A DNA stretch of 64,000 nt, from assembly GCF_019393635.1 (NCBI RefSeq), contig NC_057861.1, positions 56,991,532 to 57,055,531 of the forward strand, in the 5' to 3' direction. The position numbers were made by a program, and so were the translations under genes. This DNA is from Dromiciops gliroides. Taxonomy: Eukaryota > Chordata > Mammalia > Microbiotheria > Microbiotheriidae. Below the pieces are notes generated by a model that was not told the origin of the DNA, did not search any database, and saw only the letters and a list, made by a program, of their open reading frames with translations. Shown here piece by piece: positions 45,820-57,264 of this stretch (positions are counted from its first letter, which is position 1; each line of letters opens with the position of its first letter).

Positions 45820-45990
45820 TCCAATGAAGTCCGGAAGACCTGAGCTCATTTACTGTGTGATCCTGGGCAAGTCGCTTGACCCTCTGTCTGCCTCATTTTC
45901 CACCTCTGTAAAATGGGGATAATAATAGCACCTACCTCCCAGGGGTGTTACGAGATAATTTATGTAAAGGCTTGACTAGCTATCATCATG
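45820..45990 (+). mobile_element. MIR inserted in L2
   Basis: cctgggcaagtcgcttgacc, ctgtaaaatggggataataa. Confidence 0.75.
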
Positions 45991-46570
45991 GTACAAATTT
46001 CCCAACTGTTTGGAATGGTTCCACTAGAAATTTGTTATCTATTCTCGACTAAACCCTCAGACAACCCTTTCACACTTCTTTCTTCTCTAGCCCATTTACC
46101 ACAGGGGATGTTACAAGCCTTCTCTTTTCTCCTCAGAGATCCCTCCTCTCAACCTCTCAGAAGAGGACTTTGCCTCATTCTTCCCTTACAAAATTGAGAC
46201 ATTAGCCTAGAGCGCTCTCTTCTTTTCCTCATTTTACATCTCCCTGTCCTCATTCCCTTCTATCTCCTCCCCTCCGATTTCTGACTAAGGGATGGCTTCT
46301 TACCAAAGCCTAGATCCCCCCTCCCGAACCCTAACTAGGGCCCCCAGGGCCTTTTTTTCACTATAATCCCCTCTCTGTGTCTAACTTTCAGTCCCCTACC
46401 TTTTTTCCTTCCTGGCTGCCTACAAACATGCCCAAGTCTTCCCCATCCTTCCAAAACTCACTCCCTGTCACCATTCTCTCAATTGATCATTCTCTACTTC
46501 TCTCTTTCTCACCTAAAATTCTTGCAAAAGCTGTCTACACTCACCATCTCTACTTTCCTCCTCCTTCTTT

Positions 46571-46662
46571 CGTTTTGTGGAAGCAATCAAGATTAACTGA
46601 CTTGCCCGGGGCCACACAGCTAGTAAATGTCTGAGGGCAAATTTGAACTCAGGTCCTCCGAT
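46571..46662 (-). mobile_element. SINE fragment within L2
   Basis: Truncated: ttaactgacttgcccggggc to gaactcaggtcctcc. Confidence 0.7.
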
Positions 46663-47127
46663 TTATTTTCTCTCTTCTCAATCCCTCCTCAACCCCTTGA
46701 AGTCTGTTTGGTTTCAGACCGAATCACTAACCTGAACCTGCTCTCCCCAAAGTTACCACTGTTCTCTTCGATGCTAAATTGAAAGGCCACTTCCCATTTC
46801 TTACCCTTCTTGACCTTTCTACAACGTCTGACCCCGAGGGTCACCTTCTCCTCCTGGCCACTCTCATCTCTGGGTTTTCATGTTGCTGCTCTCTTCTCTT
46901 CTCCTACCTATCTGCAGCTTCTCGGTCTCTTTTGCTGGATTATCACCCTCGTCCCACTTGGCTGTGTGTTCTTCAAGGCTCTGCACTGGGTTCTCTCTTC
47001 TCTAAACCCTTAGGTGATCTCATCCACTCCCATGGGCTTAATTTATCATCTCTCTGCAGATGAGTCCCAGAGCTATACATTCAGCCCCAAACCGGGAAAT
47101 TGAACTATAGAGCCGCCAGTGTTTCTA

Positions 47128-47295
47128 TGGCCCTCCCAGTTCTAAACCTTCTACTGATATCCTGGGTTCTAAGGGCCCTCCCAGCTCTGACTTTCTGGGT
47201 TCTCTGGTCCCTCCAAGCCCGACATTTTAAGTTCTAAGGTTTCCCCCTCTCCAGTCTTACGCTCTGTGTTCTATGTTCTTTGCTCTAAGCTCTAG
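47128..47295. repeat. 33-bp motif, inverted, 5' UTR intron
   Basis: About four to five reverse units (gggccctcccagctctgact), adjoining the CpG island about 200 bp from the candidate donor. Confidence 0.8.
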
Positions 47296-47379
47296 GTTAG
47301 TTCTGTCCCCAGTCTCTTTATCTTTCACTCCCCAACACGCATCCGTCTAGCCTCCCAAAGCCCACCGGTAGTCTAAACC

Positions 47380-48135
47380 CCGAAACCCCGGCTTTCCCAG
47401 GCAGGGATCTCTAGGGCGGGGCCCTTTAAGCAGCCCCGGACCTCTCCCGGCTCCGCCCCCAAGCCCCTTCCCCGGGTGGGTGGGAGGACTCCCGCTCGCA
47501 GCCCCTGATTACCTGCTCCCCTTGAGTCAGGTAGACTGGCGGGGCTCCTTTAAGGGCGCCCCCAGCCCGGACCCCGCCCTCTCCAGGCCGGCTGAGGGGC
47601 GAAGGACCAGAGCGCGCAGCACCCGGCGTGCCGGCCTGGGTCCCCCAACTTCTCGTTGGTACCGTCCCCCTCACGCCGTCATTGGCTGCCACGCCCGCCA
47701 ATCAGCGGCACCGCTCCGAGTGCCGGGAAGCCGGTGTGGGGGTGCGCGGTGCGGAGGGAGCGGCCAAGAGGTTATTCTTGGGCTGCGCCGGGCGGCCGCA
47801 GGTGCGCCTTAAAGGCACAGCACTCTCCGGCTGCCTGACGCGGCGGCTCGGGCGGCCTCCTGCCTCGTCACGGGCGCCTCCGGGGCTAGGCGGATGCTCG
47901 GCTGGAGCTGCGCAATTTCGCCAGAGTATTTTGCCGAGCCAGGTCTGCATCCTCCTTTCACCGGACCGCCCAGGGTGGCTCCCATTTCCCAGCGCTAGGC
48001 TCATGCATTTTGTATTGCCTTGCAAACTCTCAGCTGGGGGAACTGACAGACTACAGGTCGCGGAGAGCGCCGGCCAGTCCAGACCCCGAGACCATGGCAC
48101 GCGCAGCACCCACTTCTGCCCCCGGGGGTGGGGTG
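47380..48135 (-). promoter_or_regulatory. ABCA7: CpG-island promoter, probable ABCA7 promoter
   Basis: CpG-dense and GC-rich, unlike its surroundings. GC boxes occur at about 47414-47422 and 47453-47461. Two CCAAT boxes in opposite orientation lie 20 bp apart (attgg at 47681-47685, ccaat at 47698-47702). It lies upstream of the ABCA7 start codon and downstream of the CNN2 3' end, so ABCA7 is the natural target. A divergent non-coding transcript cannot be excluded. Confidence 0.65.
47513..47680 (-). other. ABCA7: Candidate non-coding first exon of ABCA7
   Basis: On the minus strand gggagcag/gtaatcag at 47513/47512 is a strong 5' splice site inside the CpG island, a plausible partner for the acceptor at 33601. 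The 5' limit is a guess: a start 60-100 bp downstream of the CCAAT boxes would fall near 47.6 kb. Confidence 0.35.
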
Positions 48136-48237
48136 AAGCTGGTGGAGGGCAAGCCTAGTGCCTGGAGGCTGGAAATGTCATTCCTTACCCTCGCCCCTGT
48201 GCGACTTAGGGCAAGGGTCTTTGTCCCTCTGGGCCTC

Positions 48238-48268
48238 ATGGTGGTGGTGGTGGTGGTGGTGGTGGTGA
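48238..48268. repeat. (TGG)n, about 10 units
   Basis: Trinucleotide run just upstream of the CpG island, abutting a MIR. Confidence 0.93.
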
Positions 48269-48269
48269 G

Positions 48270-48500
48270 GACAGCTAACATTTATTTAGTGCTTACTGTG
48301 TGTTAAACCCTGTGCTAAGTGCTTAACACTTATTATCTCATTTAATTCTCACAACAACGGGGAGGCAGGTGTTGTCATTATCCTCGTTTCACTAACGAGG
48401 AAACTGAGACCAAAAGAAGTTAAATGACTTACCAGGGCCACATGGCCCGTATATTAAGATACGATTTGAACTCCTAACTTCTGTGCTAAAAGCCCAGCAC
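48270..48500 (-). mobile_element. MIR, minus
   Basis: ctaacatttatttagtgctt, aacgaggaaactgagaccaa. Sits between the CpG island and the intergenic LINE fragments. Confidence 0.75.
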
Positions 48501-48504
48501 TCTT

Positions 48505-48680
48505 TTTTTTTTTCCATAAAAGTATTTTGTTATTTTCCAGTTACATGTAGAGATAATTTTCAACATTTGTTTCCATAAGATTTCTAGTTTCAAATTTTTC
48601 TTCCTCCCTCCCCTCTCCCCAAGACAGCAAGCAATATGTACAGCCACATCCAACATATTTCTGCATTAGTCATCCAGTAC
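48505..48680 (-). mobile_element. L1/HAL1-like fragment, minus
   Basis: Shares ccagttacatgtagagata and ccccaagacagcaag with the fragments at 16.97 and 53.3 kb. Confidence 0.5.
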
Positions 48681-48694
48681 TCTATTTACCTCTA

Positions 48695-48810
48695 CAAAGC
48701 TCTTTCGATCTCTGACATCCTATGTTCTAGGTCCTTCCTATTTCTAACATTCTGTGTCCTAAGGTCTGTTCTAGTTTTCAAATTCTGTGTTCTTAAGGTC
48801 TCTTGCCATC
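48695..48810. repeat. 33-bp motif, inverted, very degenerate, upstream of CpG island
   Basis: Three to four decayed units (ctctgacatcctatgttcta, ctaacattctgtgtcctaag). Confidence 0.55.
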
Positions 48811-49442
48811 TTGCATCCTATTTCCTAACTCTGACTTCCTCTGTTCTCCTCCTTCTTGTTTCTCCCTTGTTTCCCCACCCTAAAAACATTTTCCTTTGAG
48901 CTCATTCCGTGCTCCAGAGTTCTTATTTTCTCTCTATTCTCTCTAAGACTAAACTTCTAGAAAGAATGGCTTCTCCTCATTGGCCACCACTTCCTCACTC
49001 TTCAAGTTCCTCCCACCACTGGGTCTCACCATGACCTCAGTCCTCACCCTCCCTTCACCTCCCATCAGCAGCAGGTGACAGATCGTTCATTTTCCTATTT
49101 CTGGTCTCATCCCTACCCCCCTCTTTATGAATACTCTCACTTCTCTCAGTTTACATCCCATTTCTTGGTCCTGGTTCTCCTTCTACCTGTCTCCTGTTCC
49201 TCCTCCCAGCCTGTAAACATGGGTGTCCCCCCTCTCCCTCCAGGGCCCTATCCCTGGCCCTGCTTCATTTTTTCTCTACACCATACCCAGGGAGGCTATT
49301 GTGATATGGCTGGGAAAGCAATAGCAACAACTGAATAAACACTTACTTTGGAGTCAGAAGTCCTGGATTCAAATATCAGGTCTATCTGTAAGATCTTGGG
49401 CAAGTCACTTGACTCTCCCTGGCTTAGATTTTCTTCCATGTA

Positions 49443-49910
49443 ATCAGTCAATCGGCCAAATGTTGCTGCTGTTCAATAGTTTGGCTCTCGGTGCAGCTAG
49501 GTGGCGCAGTGGATAGAACACCGGCCCTGGAGTCAGGAGTACCTGGGTTCAAATCCAGCCTCAGACACTTAACACTTACTAGCTGTGTAACCCTGGGCAA
49601 GTCACTTAACCCTAATTGCCTCATTTAAAAAACAGAAAAAACAAAACAAAACAAAACAAAAACAAGAGACATCAATAGTTTGGCTCTCCATGATCCCATC
49701 TGGGGTTTTCTTGGCAAAGATACTGAAGTGGTTTGCCATTTCCTTTTCCAGCTCATTTTACAGATGAGGAAACTGAGGCAAACAGGGTGAAGTGACTTGC
49801 CCAGGGTCACACAGCTAGTAAATGTCTGAGGCCAGATTTGAACTCAACAAAGTAAGTCTTCCTGACTCCAGGGCCAGCATTCTATCCCCTGAGCCACCTA
49901 GCTGCTTCAT
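49443..49910 (-). mobile_element. RTE-tailed SINE split by a WSINE1-like copy
   Basis: Reverse RTE tail and body (cttggcaaagatactgaagt to gagccacctagctgc), interrupted at 49494-49673; duplication tcaatagtttggctctc on both sides of the insert. Confidence 0.85.
49494..49660 (+). mobile_element. WSINE1-like SINE nested in RTE-tailed SINE
   Basis: gcagctaggtggcgcagtgg head, ACAAA-rich tail. Confidence 0.9.
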
Positions 49911-49999
49911 TTAAAAATAAAAAGGCCCGGGTGGGTTAGATTAGATGATCCCTAAGGCCCCCACGAGTTTTTTTCCAGACAGGTGGCTCCCAGCCCTAT

Positions 50000-50665
50000 T
50001 TTACCAGCCCCAGGTTCCCTCCTGACCTCCAAGCCTGCATCCAGACCTGGATAACATCCTTGCTCCTTCATCTCAAAAAGAACAGATCCCAAAATCCTTT
50101 GCCCTTCCCCCTAATTTCCCTGCCTCTGCGGAGGGCATCACCATCCTCCCGGTCATCCAGACTTAAAGCATGAGTCATCATCCATTCATTTCCAGCCAGT
50201 TGGCATCTCTCTCCACTTGGTTCCCCACCTCTCCACACCCATCGTCACCACCCTCCTTGGGCCTTTATCACCTCTGGCCTCAACAGTTTTCTCCCAACTG
50301 ATCTCCCTGTGTCAAGTCTCTCTGTCCTTCCTATCCATTCTTTACAGGGGCATGGAACACTTTAAAGGTCCAGGTCTGCCCTGTCCTTCCCTACTCTCAA
50401 AAGCCTTCCTTGGCCTTAAGAGACAAGCCTGGATTCACCAACTCTATGGTTTTCTCTCACATTTTCCCAACTTTTCTATTTCCCCCACACCGGACCACTC
50501 CTCCCACATCTTATTCTCTTCCTGTCATCTTCCATATTTGAGCCTTTGCTTGCTCTATAACCCCCATCTGCAATGTATCCCTCAAATTGAAATCCTTCCC
50601 TTCAAGGCCCATCTCAGATGCCACCTCCTCCATTCAGCCTTCCTTGGTGTTAATCCCTGACCTGC
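50000..50665 (+). mobile_element. L2 remnant
   Basis: ctccttgggcctttatcacc, ccttcaaggcccatctcaga, gccacctcctccattcagcc. Confidence 0.65.
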
Positions 50666-50882
50666 CACCCCCAACCAAGTGCTTCTGGAGACCCAAGTTC
50701 AAATTGAGCCTCAGATACCTACTGGCAGTGTGACCCTGGACAAGCCACTCCACTCTATTGGCCTCAGTTTCCTCAACTGTAAAATGAGCTGGAGAAGGAA
50801 ATGGCAAACCTCTCCAAGTGTCTTTGCCAAGAAAACCCCACACGGGGTCATGAAGAGTCAGACACCTGAAACAACTAAAATG
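50665..50882 (+). mobile_element. RTE-tailed SINE, 5' truncated
   Basis: cctcagatacctactggcag through gccaagaaaaccccacacgg and gaagagtcagacacctgaaa. Confidence 0.8.
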
Positions 50883-51445
50883 GGGTCAATAATGCATGGT
50901 TGTTGTGATGATCAAATGAGATATTTATAAACCATTCCACACATAGCAGGTGCCACATAAGTGCTTATTCCCTTCCCCCTTTCCCTCAGATTTGTCCTAA
51001 CATTTTGTATGAATCTTTCTTTTTGTTTGAATTTTTCCAATCAGATTCTGCCTCTGTCCGTCACTTGCATATATAATAACCCCATGTCCATTAGACCAGA
51101 AACCTTTTCAAATGAGGATAATAGTAGCCGCTAGCTTCCAGGGGAAGCCAATTTGAGGATCAGAAGAGATAATCACTATGAAGTGCTTAGTGGGCGCATC
51201 ACAGGGACCATGTATGTGTTAGCTATTATTATGATTATTAATTATTAACAACAAATGTCTTTGAAATCCTTAAGCCTCTGATGCTGTCAATGACCAACTG
51301 CAGTTCTGGGGTACTAACAATGAAGCAGGCTGCCCACCTCCCGACAGAGGTGAGGAGGAGCCCGGGGTCCATGATGAGCTGTACACTTTTCTGGACTGAG
51401 ATATACCCAGAGATACACCCAGGACAGTCCTGTCCTTGCTCTACT

Positions 51446-51545
51446 TTTTTTTTTTTTGAGGCAATCTGGTTAAGTGACTTGCCCAGGTTCACATAGCTAG
51501 TAAGTGTCTGAGGCTGGATTTGAACTCAGGTCCACCTGACTCCAA
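51446..51545 (-). mobile_element. WSINE1-like SINE fragment
   Basis: tttttgaggcaatctggtta to caggtccacctgactcca; 5' part missing. Confidence 0.75.
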
Positions 51546-51559
51546 CATCTGACACTGTG

Positions 51560-52065
51560 GCTTAATGCCTGGTTTCCCTGGAAGTTCCCAGTCAGTGTTT
51601 CATCACTCTGGAATATTCCTCTGCCCCTGTGGCCCTCTCCTCCCATTGGTGAGTTCTTCCCAATCTCCATTTTGAGGCAAGGCCCAGAACAACCATCTTT
51701 CTTTCCTCTGGCTCTGTCCTTGAGTCTATGGCCTTATTTCTCCACCATGCCCTGACTCTATTTTTAACTCCCTTCAATGGGTTGTTTTTCTCCATTAGAA
51801 AGGAAACCCCCTGAGAGCAGGGAGTATTTTACTTTTCTCATCCCTCTAGCTGATAGAGAGCCAGTCTTGGAGCCAGGAATACCTTGGAGTTCAAGCCCTG
51901 CCTTTGATGTGAAGTTGCAAAAAGGTGTCAGCCTTTGTTGGTAAAAGCAATTTTCTCATCTAGGTGTTCCCTCTACCGATGATCCCAGGTCCAGCGGAGG
52001 ATTCCTATTCTCTTTCAAGCTCCTAGCAGTGGCTGGCTCATAGTAGGCATTCAACAAATGTTTGT
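51560..52065 (+). mobile_element. L2 remnant
   Basis: ctagcagtggctggctcata and gtaggcattcaacaaatgtt end. Confidence 0.6.
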
Positions 52066-52159
52066 TGATGATTTTATTTAACTCTTGTGTCCCCACCCCT
52101 AAGGATAACACTTTACTACACAGTAGATGCTTAATAAGCCTTTCTTGGGTTGAAAAATA

Positions 52160-52400
52160 GCCCTCATTTATATATAGCTCTTTAAGGTTTTACAAAGTGC
52201 CCTACAAATATTATCTCATCTGATCTTCGAAATAACTTTGGAGGTAGGTGCTATTGTTCTCCCATTTTATAGATGAGGAAACTGAGGCAGACAGCAGTTA
52301 AGTGACTTGCCCAGGGTCACACAGCTAGTAAGTGTCTGAGTCTGAATTTGAAATCAGGTTATCCTTTGGCCAGCCCAGCACACCTCTTAGCTGCCTCTAA
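52160..52400 (-). mobile_element. MIR, minus
   Basis: ggaggtaggtgctattgttc, gatgaggaaactgaggcaga. Confidence 0.75.
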
Positions 52401-52961
52401 ATGTAGTTAAAGAGGGAATGTTCTTTGCAGAATCCCAAGTGGTCTCAGAGCTAGGAGGGTAGTCAGCATGACTGACCTGTCCCAGGGCAGGAATCCCCTC
52501 TAATGAGGAGACGAGCAATCATTCAGCTTCTAAGTGAACATTCTGGTCCAGGGTTCAATTCCGTCAGGCTAGCAAACATCGCAAAGTCATCTTTGTATGG
52601 GAGGGGCAGGGTGAGCCCTGAACAAGGATGGCAGCTTGCCGTGGCCCAGGGCCAACCCAGCAGGCATCTGGGGAATGGGTAAAAGCTTTAGATGAGGGCT
52701 ATGTCTGTAGGGAGTGGTGGGTAGGGAACTTGGAGTCCAAGGAGGAGGAGGAATAGGGAGTCCCAGAGCCAGGAGGGTGGAGAAGGAAGCCTGGAATCTT
52801 CCTTTCTGAGGTTCTGCCAAAGGGAAGGAGACTTTCAGGATCTAACCAAGCCCCACCCCCTTCATTTTTACAGATGAGGTAACTGAGGCTGAAAGATTAG
52901 GTTAAAGGACTTCTCCAAGGTCACGCAGGTAGTAATAACACCAAGTCACAATTAGATTGGG

Positions 52962-53195
52962 GGCAGCTGTGTGGTACAGTGGCTAGAGCACCTGACTCAA
53001 GTTCAAATCCAGCCTCAGATACATACTAGCTGTGTGACCCTGGGCAAATCACTTAACTCTCTTGGCCTCAGTTTCTTCATCTGTACAGTGAACTGGAGAA
53101 GGAAATGGCAAACCAGTCTTGTACCTTTGCCAAGAAAACTCCAAATGGGATCACAAAGACTCCTGAAAGGACTGAACAATAACAAACAGTTTGAC
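52962..53195 (+). mobile_element. RTE-tailed SINE
   Basis: ggcagctgtgtggtacagtg head to gccaagaaaactccaaatgg and gaacaataacaaac tail. Confidence 0.82.
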
Positions 53196-53234
53196 AGCCC
53201 TCACCAACAACCCTATAAGGTAGATTTGGCCCAT

Positions 53235-53965
53235 TTTTAAAAAATTTAATTTAATTTTTTTTGTTCAACAAACATTTATTTTATTTAATTTTCCATTTAC
53301 ATGTAAGGGTAGTTTTCAACATTCATTTTCTTTCTTTTTTTGGGGGGGGCAATGGGGGTTAAGTGACTTGCCCAGGGTCACACAGCTAGTAAGTGTCAAG
53401 TGTCTGAGGCCTGATTTGAACTCAGGTACTCCTGAATCCAGGGCCGGTGCTTTATCCACTGCGACACCTAGCCGCCCCCTCAACATTCATTTTCATAAGA
53501 TTTAGAGTTCCAAATTTTTCTCCCTCCCTCCCTTTCCTTCCCCCTCCACAAGATCATAATCAGGTTATATATGTACAATCCACAAGTGTTCTTTTTATGA
53601 GTTCTTTCTATAGGGGTGCATAGTATGCTTCCTCATTAGTTCCTTGGGATTGTCTTGGATCATTGCACTGCTGAGAGTAGTTAAGTCATTCACAATTACT
53701 CATTGAACAATACTGCTGTCACTATGCACAACGTCCTCTCAGCTCTGCTCACTTCACTATACATTGATGTTCATTAGTCTTTGAAGGTTTTTTGGGGATC
53801 ATACTGTTTTTCATTTCCTGTAGCACAAGTCCATTCCACAACAATTATATAACACAGCTTTTTCCATCATTCCTCAATTGATAGACATTCCCTTGATTCT
53901 CAATTCTTAGCCTCCACCAAGAGTTGCTATAAATGTTTTTGTACATTTTTCCCCCTTTTTTCTTT
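53235..53965 (-). mobile_element. L1/HAL1-like remnant, minus
   Basis: Starts with ttttccatttacatgtaagg and runs through ccaaatttttctccctccct, the reverse of an L1-type 3' region. Interrupted by a SINE with a 15-bp target duplication. Confidence 0.55.
53331..53479 (-). mobile_element. WSINE1-like SINE with target duplication
   Basis: Perfect 15-bp duplication tcaacattcattttc at 53316-53330 and 53480-53494, inside an L1-like remnant. Confidence 0.92.
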
Positions 53966-54317
53966 TTCACGATTACTATTGTTAACTGTTTCCTTTCCAT
54001 CCTATTCCCTTCCCCATGATATTTATTCCATTATCCATCTTCTTTCTTCCTATCACTCTTCAAAAGGGATTTGCTTCTGTCTGTCCCCTCCCCCACTCTG
54101 CCCTTCCTTCTTTTGCCCCCCTCTCTTTATCCCTTTCCCCTCCTATTTTCCTGCAGGGTTAGAGAGATTACTCCACCCAATTGAGTGTGTACATTATTCC
54201 CTGATTTGGCCCATTTTGGGGTAAAAACTTTTTGGTGGTATACTCACCATTTTAAAGATGAAAAAACTGAGGTCTTGAGAGAACAAAAAAAGATTACAGA
54301 ATTATAGATTTTTGACT

Positions 54318-54562
54318 GAGAAGAACTTTGTCGTTCAGTCATGTCAATAGTTCTGACTCTTTGTGACTCCATTTGGGTTTTTCTTGACAGAGATACTGGG
54401 ATGGGTTTTGCTATTTCCTTCTCCAGCTCATTTTACAGATGGGGAAACCAAGGCAAATAAGGTTAAGTGACTTTCCCAGGGTCACACAGCTAGTAACTGT
54501 CTGAGGCTAGATTTGAAATTAAGTCTTCCTGACTCCAAGCCTGGTGCTCTATCCTAGCTACC
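54318..54562 (-). mobile_element. RTE-tailed SINE, minus
   Basis: ctttgtgactccatttgggt to gcctggtgctctatc. Confidence 0.78.
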
Positions 54563-54576
54563 CATGAAAAGAGTGG

Positions 54577-54722
54577 CATCTAGGTGGCGCAGTGGATAGA
54601 GCACCAGCCCTGGAGTCAGGAGTACCTGGGTTCAAATCCGGCCTCAGACACTTAACACTTACTAGCTGTGTGACCCTGGGAAAGTCACTTAACCCCAATT
54701 GCCTCACTAAAAAAAAAAAAGA
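54577..54722 (+). mobile_element. WSINE1-like SINE
   Basis: gcatctaggtggcgcagtgg head to ccccaattgcctcact plus poly-A. Confidence 0.88.
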
Positions 54723-54989
54723 AAGAAAAGAAAAGATGAAAAGAATCTTAGAGTCAATCAAATCCAACATCCCACCCTCATTTTGCAGATGAGGAAACTA
54801 AGGCAAAGAAAAGTCAAGTCACTTGCCCAAGATCATAAAAACTAGGAATTGTTTAAATCAGGATTTGAACCCAGGACTCAAAGTCCTAGATGTGGATTAG
54901 GATGATAGCTCCAGTCCCTGCTCCGTGGTTCAGATCCATTCCCTAGATGAGTGGAGAAAGGACCAGGGATCACAGAGGTAGGGTATTGC

Positions 54990-55285
54990 ATCTCTGCAAA
55001 TTGATCCCCTCCTCATTATCTTCCACTATCCAGTTCAAATGGCACCTCCTCCAGGAAGCACTCCCTGATTCCAGAAGTTGGAAGGGCTCTCAAAGCGCTT
55101 TTGTAATTTGGGGAGGGAGGCTGATCATCCATGTCATCATGCCTTCTAGGGAATCTGCCCAGAGCCCAGGCTGGCTATCGGTGTCTCCAAACTCCAAGGA
55201 TTGTTTCTGTTTGCTGGACGCTTCCACGCCTGAGTCCCCAGCTTTGACCAAGGTCTCCTACACTTCATTCTCCTCTTAGGCACTT
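54990..55285 (+). mobile_element. L2 3' fragment
   Basis: aaatggcacctcctccagga, agcactccctgattccagaa. Confidence 0.6.
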
Positions 55286-55439
55286 AGCACCTTCTCCTTT
55301 TTTGTGACAATTATCTGTGAAACTCCCTCCTAGTTTCCCTGGGAGCCCCACTGCTCCCAGGGACTACAAGCTCTGCCAGGTCCTCCCCACAAAGAAAAAT
55401 GTTAGAAATGGATGGGCCCATTGACACAGGTAAGGTAGA

Positions 55440-55640
55440 ATGGAGACGGCACTGAATGGAATGTCAGAGAACCCAGGTTCAACCCCCAGCTTTGCTGCTG
55501 CTTCCTGGGTGATTCTGGGCAAGTCACAACCTCTCTGAGCCTCAGTTTCTTCTTCTGTAAAAAAAAAAAAAAAGAGGTTGGTATGGATGACTGCTAAGAC
55601 CCCTTCCAGCCCTAAATCTAGGCTCCTTGTGACTATGTTT
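55440..55640 (+). mobile_element. MIR-type SINE with poly-A interruption
   Basis: gggtgattctgggcaagtca, ctcagtttcttcttctgtaa followed by A15. Confidence 0.65.
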
Positions 55641-55779
55641 CTGTCACCTGAGGAATCAGCCTAGCTAAGTACTGAAAGGAAGAGATGGATTGTTTTTTGG
55701 CTGTGGGAATTTATGAAGACTAGATATAAAGAGGTATGTAGGCTGGTGGAAGGAATCCCTACACTGAGGAAATCAAGCT

Positions 55780-55930
55780 GCTAAAGCACTGAAATTGGAG
55801 TCAGGAGGACCTGAGTTCAAATCCTACCTCATATATGTAGTAAATCTGTGACCCTGGGTAAGTCATTTACCTTCTCTAAGCCTCACTTTCCTCATGTGTC
55901 AAATGAGAATAATAGTACCTAAGGCTCAGA
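55780..55930 (+). mobile_element. MIR-type SINE
   Basis: gtcaggaggacctgagttca, tctgtgaccctgggtaagtc. Confidence 0.7.
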
Positions 55931-57264
55931 CATGCACTAAGACTTTTGGGACACTCAGAATAACTGCAATTTTATCATTAAAGATCCTTGAAGTGTTATT
56001 TGGGTTAGTATCATAGTTTCCTTACTCGTTGATATGTTCTTATAGGGTGAGGATCACATCTTATTTATTGCTAAGTCTCTTAAATGTGATCTTTCATCAT
56101 ACAAGAGGGTTCAGCTTTACTATTCACATAGGAAAAACAAAGTGGATGAAGAATACCTATTGCCAATAATTTGGCTATGAAAGCCTACAGTAGAGAAGAG
56201 AGAATCTATCTCTTTTTCAATCAAGTCTTGCCTCTGACACATATAAGCTATATCACCCTAGACAAGTCACAGCCTCTCAGGGACCCCTCAGTCCCTACTT
56301 GACCCCCCTCCCCAGGTCAACTCTCTAAAATTATAAGCTGTAGAGCTAGTGTTGATCTGCATTGGTGGGGTTTTTCTCAACAGAAGCTTCCTACAAGTGA
56401 TAAAAAGCAAAGTTCCCTTTAAAAAAAAATGACCGAAGGGCTCAATAGTACTTCTATATTAGAAAAATATTATAGATGGGCAGTGAGTCAGACCCAGCCA
56501 AGAGGAGTAGAATGGGATTGATGGCTCTTGGGAAATTACAAACTCCTTTTAATGGCTCCCCCCAAGCTTCTCCCTAAAACAGAGGCCAACCTTTTTGTCA
56601 TCAACCCTCTTCCAGTGTTGTTGTTGCAAGTCTGTGAGTTATGAAACACCATGGACTTCCAACAATTGAAACTGAGGATCCTGCAGATGCTGGAGAGTCT
56701 CGTGGTGGGTGTGAGCAAACTGAAACGTGCTGCCGACCTGGAGTAGAGCAGGGGACAGCCGGCAAGGGACATCACCAAGGAAGGGTGTGACCAAGAAAGG
56801 GGAGCCAGTTATGTGGCCAGAACCAGGGATGGAGGGTGGATGGCCCCTTCTCTCGATGGCCAGGGAACTCCAGAGAGAATCCCATTACAATGGCTGGAAC
56901 CCCGCCAGGGAATTTATGGGAGATCACTGGCAAGTGTTATAAGCAGGGATGGGATGATCGCAGCTCTGTGGGGCCACTGGAGTATCTTGCTACTTTTACC
57001 TTCACACCTCTCCCAACCAGCCCCTTCTCTCTACTCACACAGCTGCTACCTTAGTTCAAGCATCACCTCCTGCTTGAATTATTGCCAACAACCTTATTGG
57101 TCCCCTGCCTCAAATCTCTTTCCACTCCAGTCCACCCAACACATTGCTGCCAAAGTAATTTACCATAAGGATATCTGACCATATGACTCCCGTACTTGAC
57201 CAACTTCATGGGCTCCCTATGGCCTCTAGATTCAAATATGCTTCTGTTTGGCATTTAATATTTA

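Larger units (their letters stand above)
45490..47095 (+). mobile_element. L2 with reverse-transcriptase remnant
   Basis: At 46.78-47.08 kb decayed RT motifs are readable (LLDLSTTSDPEGH, LFSYLSAASRSLL, PLGDLIHSHG, ADESQSY). Interrupted by a MIR (45820-45990) and a SINE piece (46571-46662). Non-functional. Confidence 0.65.
33601..47512 (-). other. ABCA7: Long 5' UTR intron of ABCA7 (inferred)
   Basis: Bounded by the acceptor before coding exon 1 and a consensus donor (cag/gtaatc on the minus strand) at 47513/47512 in the CpG-rich block. It holds a HAL1/L1-like element (34.2-36.7 kb), about ten SINEs, L2 remnants, an unassigned AT-rich tract (41.48-42.62 kb) and a possible retroposed fragment (39.79-40.33 kb). 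33.6-34.07 kb is G/A-rich with loose ggtca repeats; 36.88-37.62 kb is AT-rich, possibly old LINE. Confidence 0.5.

Noticed and set aside
46779..47063. 94-codon ORF as a gene
   Set aside because: Its motifs (LLDLSTTSD, PLGDLIHSHG) match a decayed L2 reverse transcriptase.
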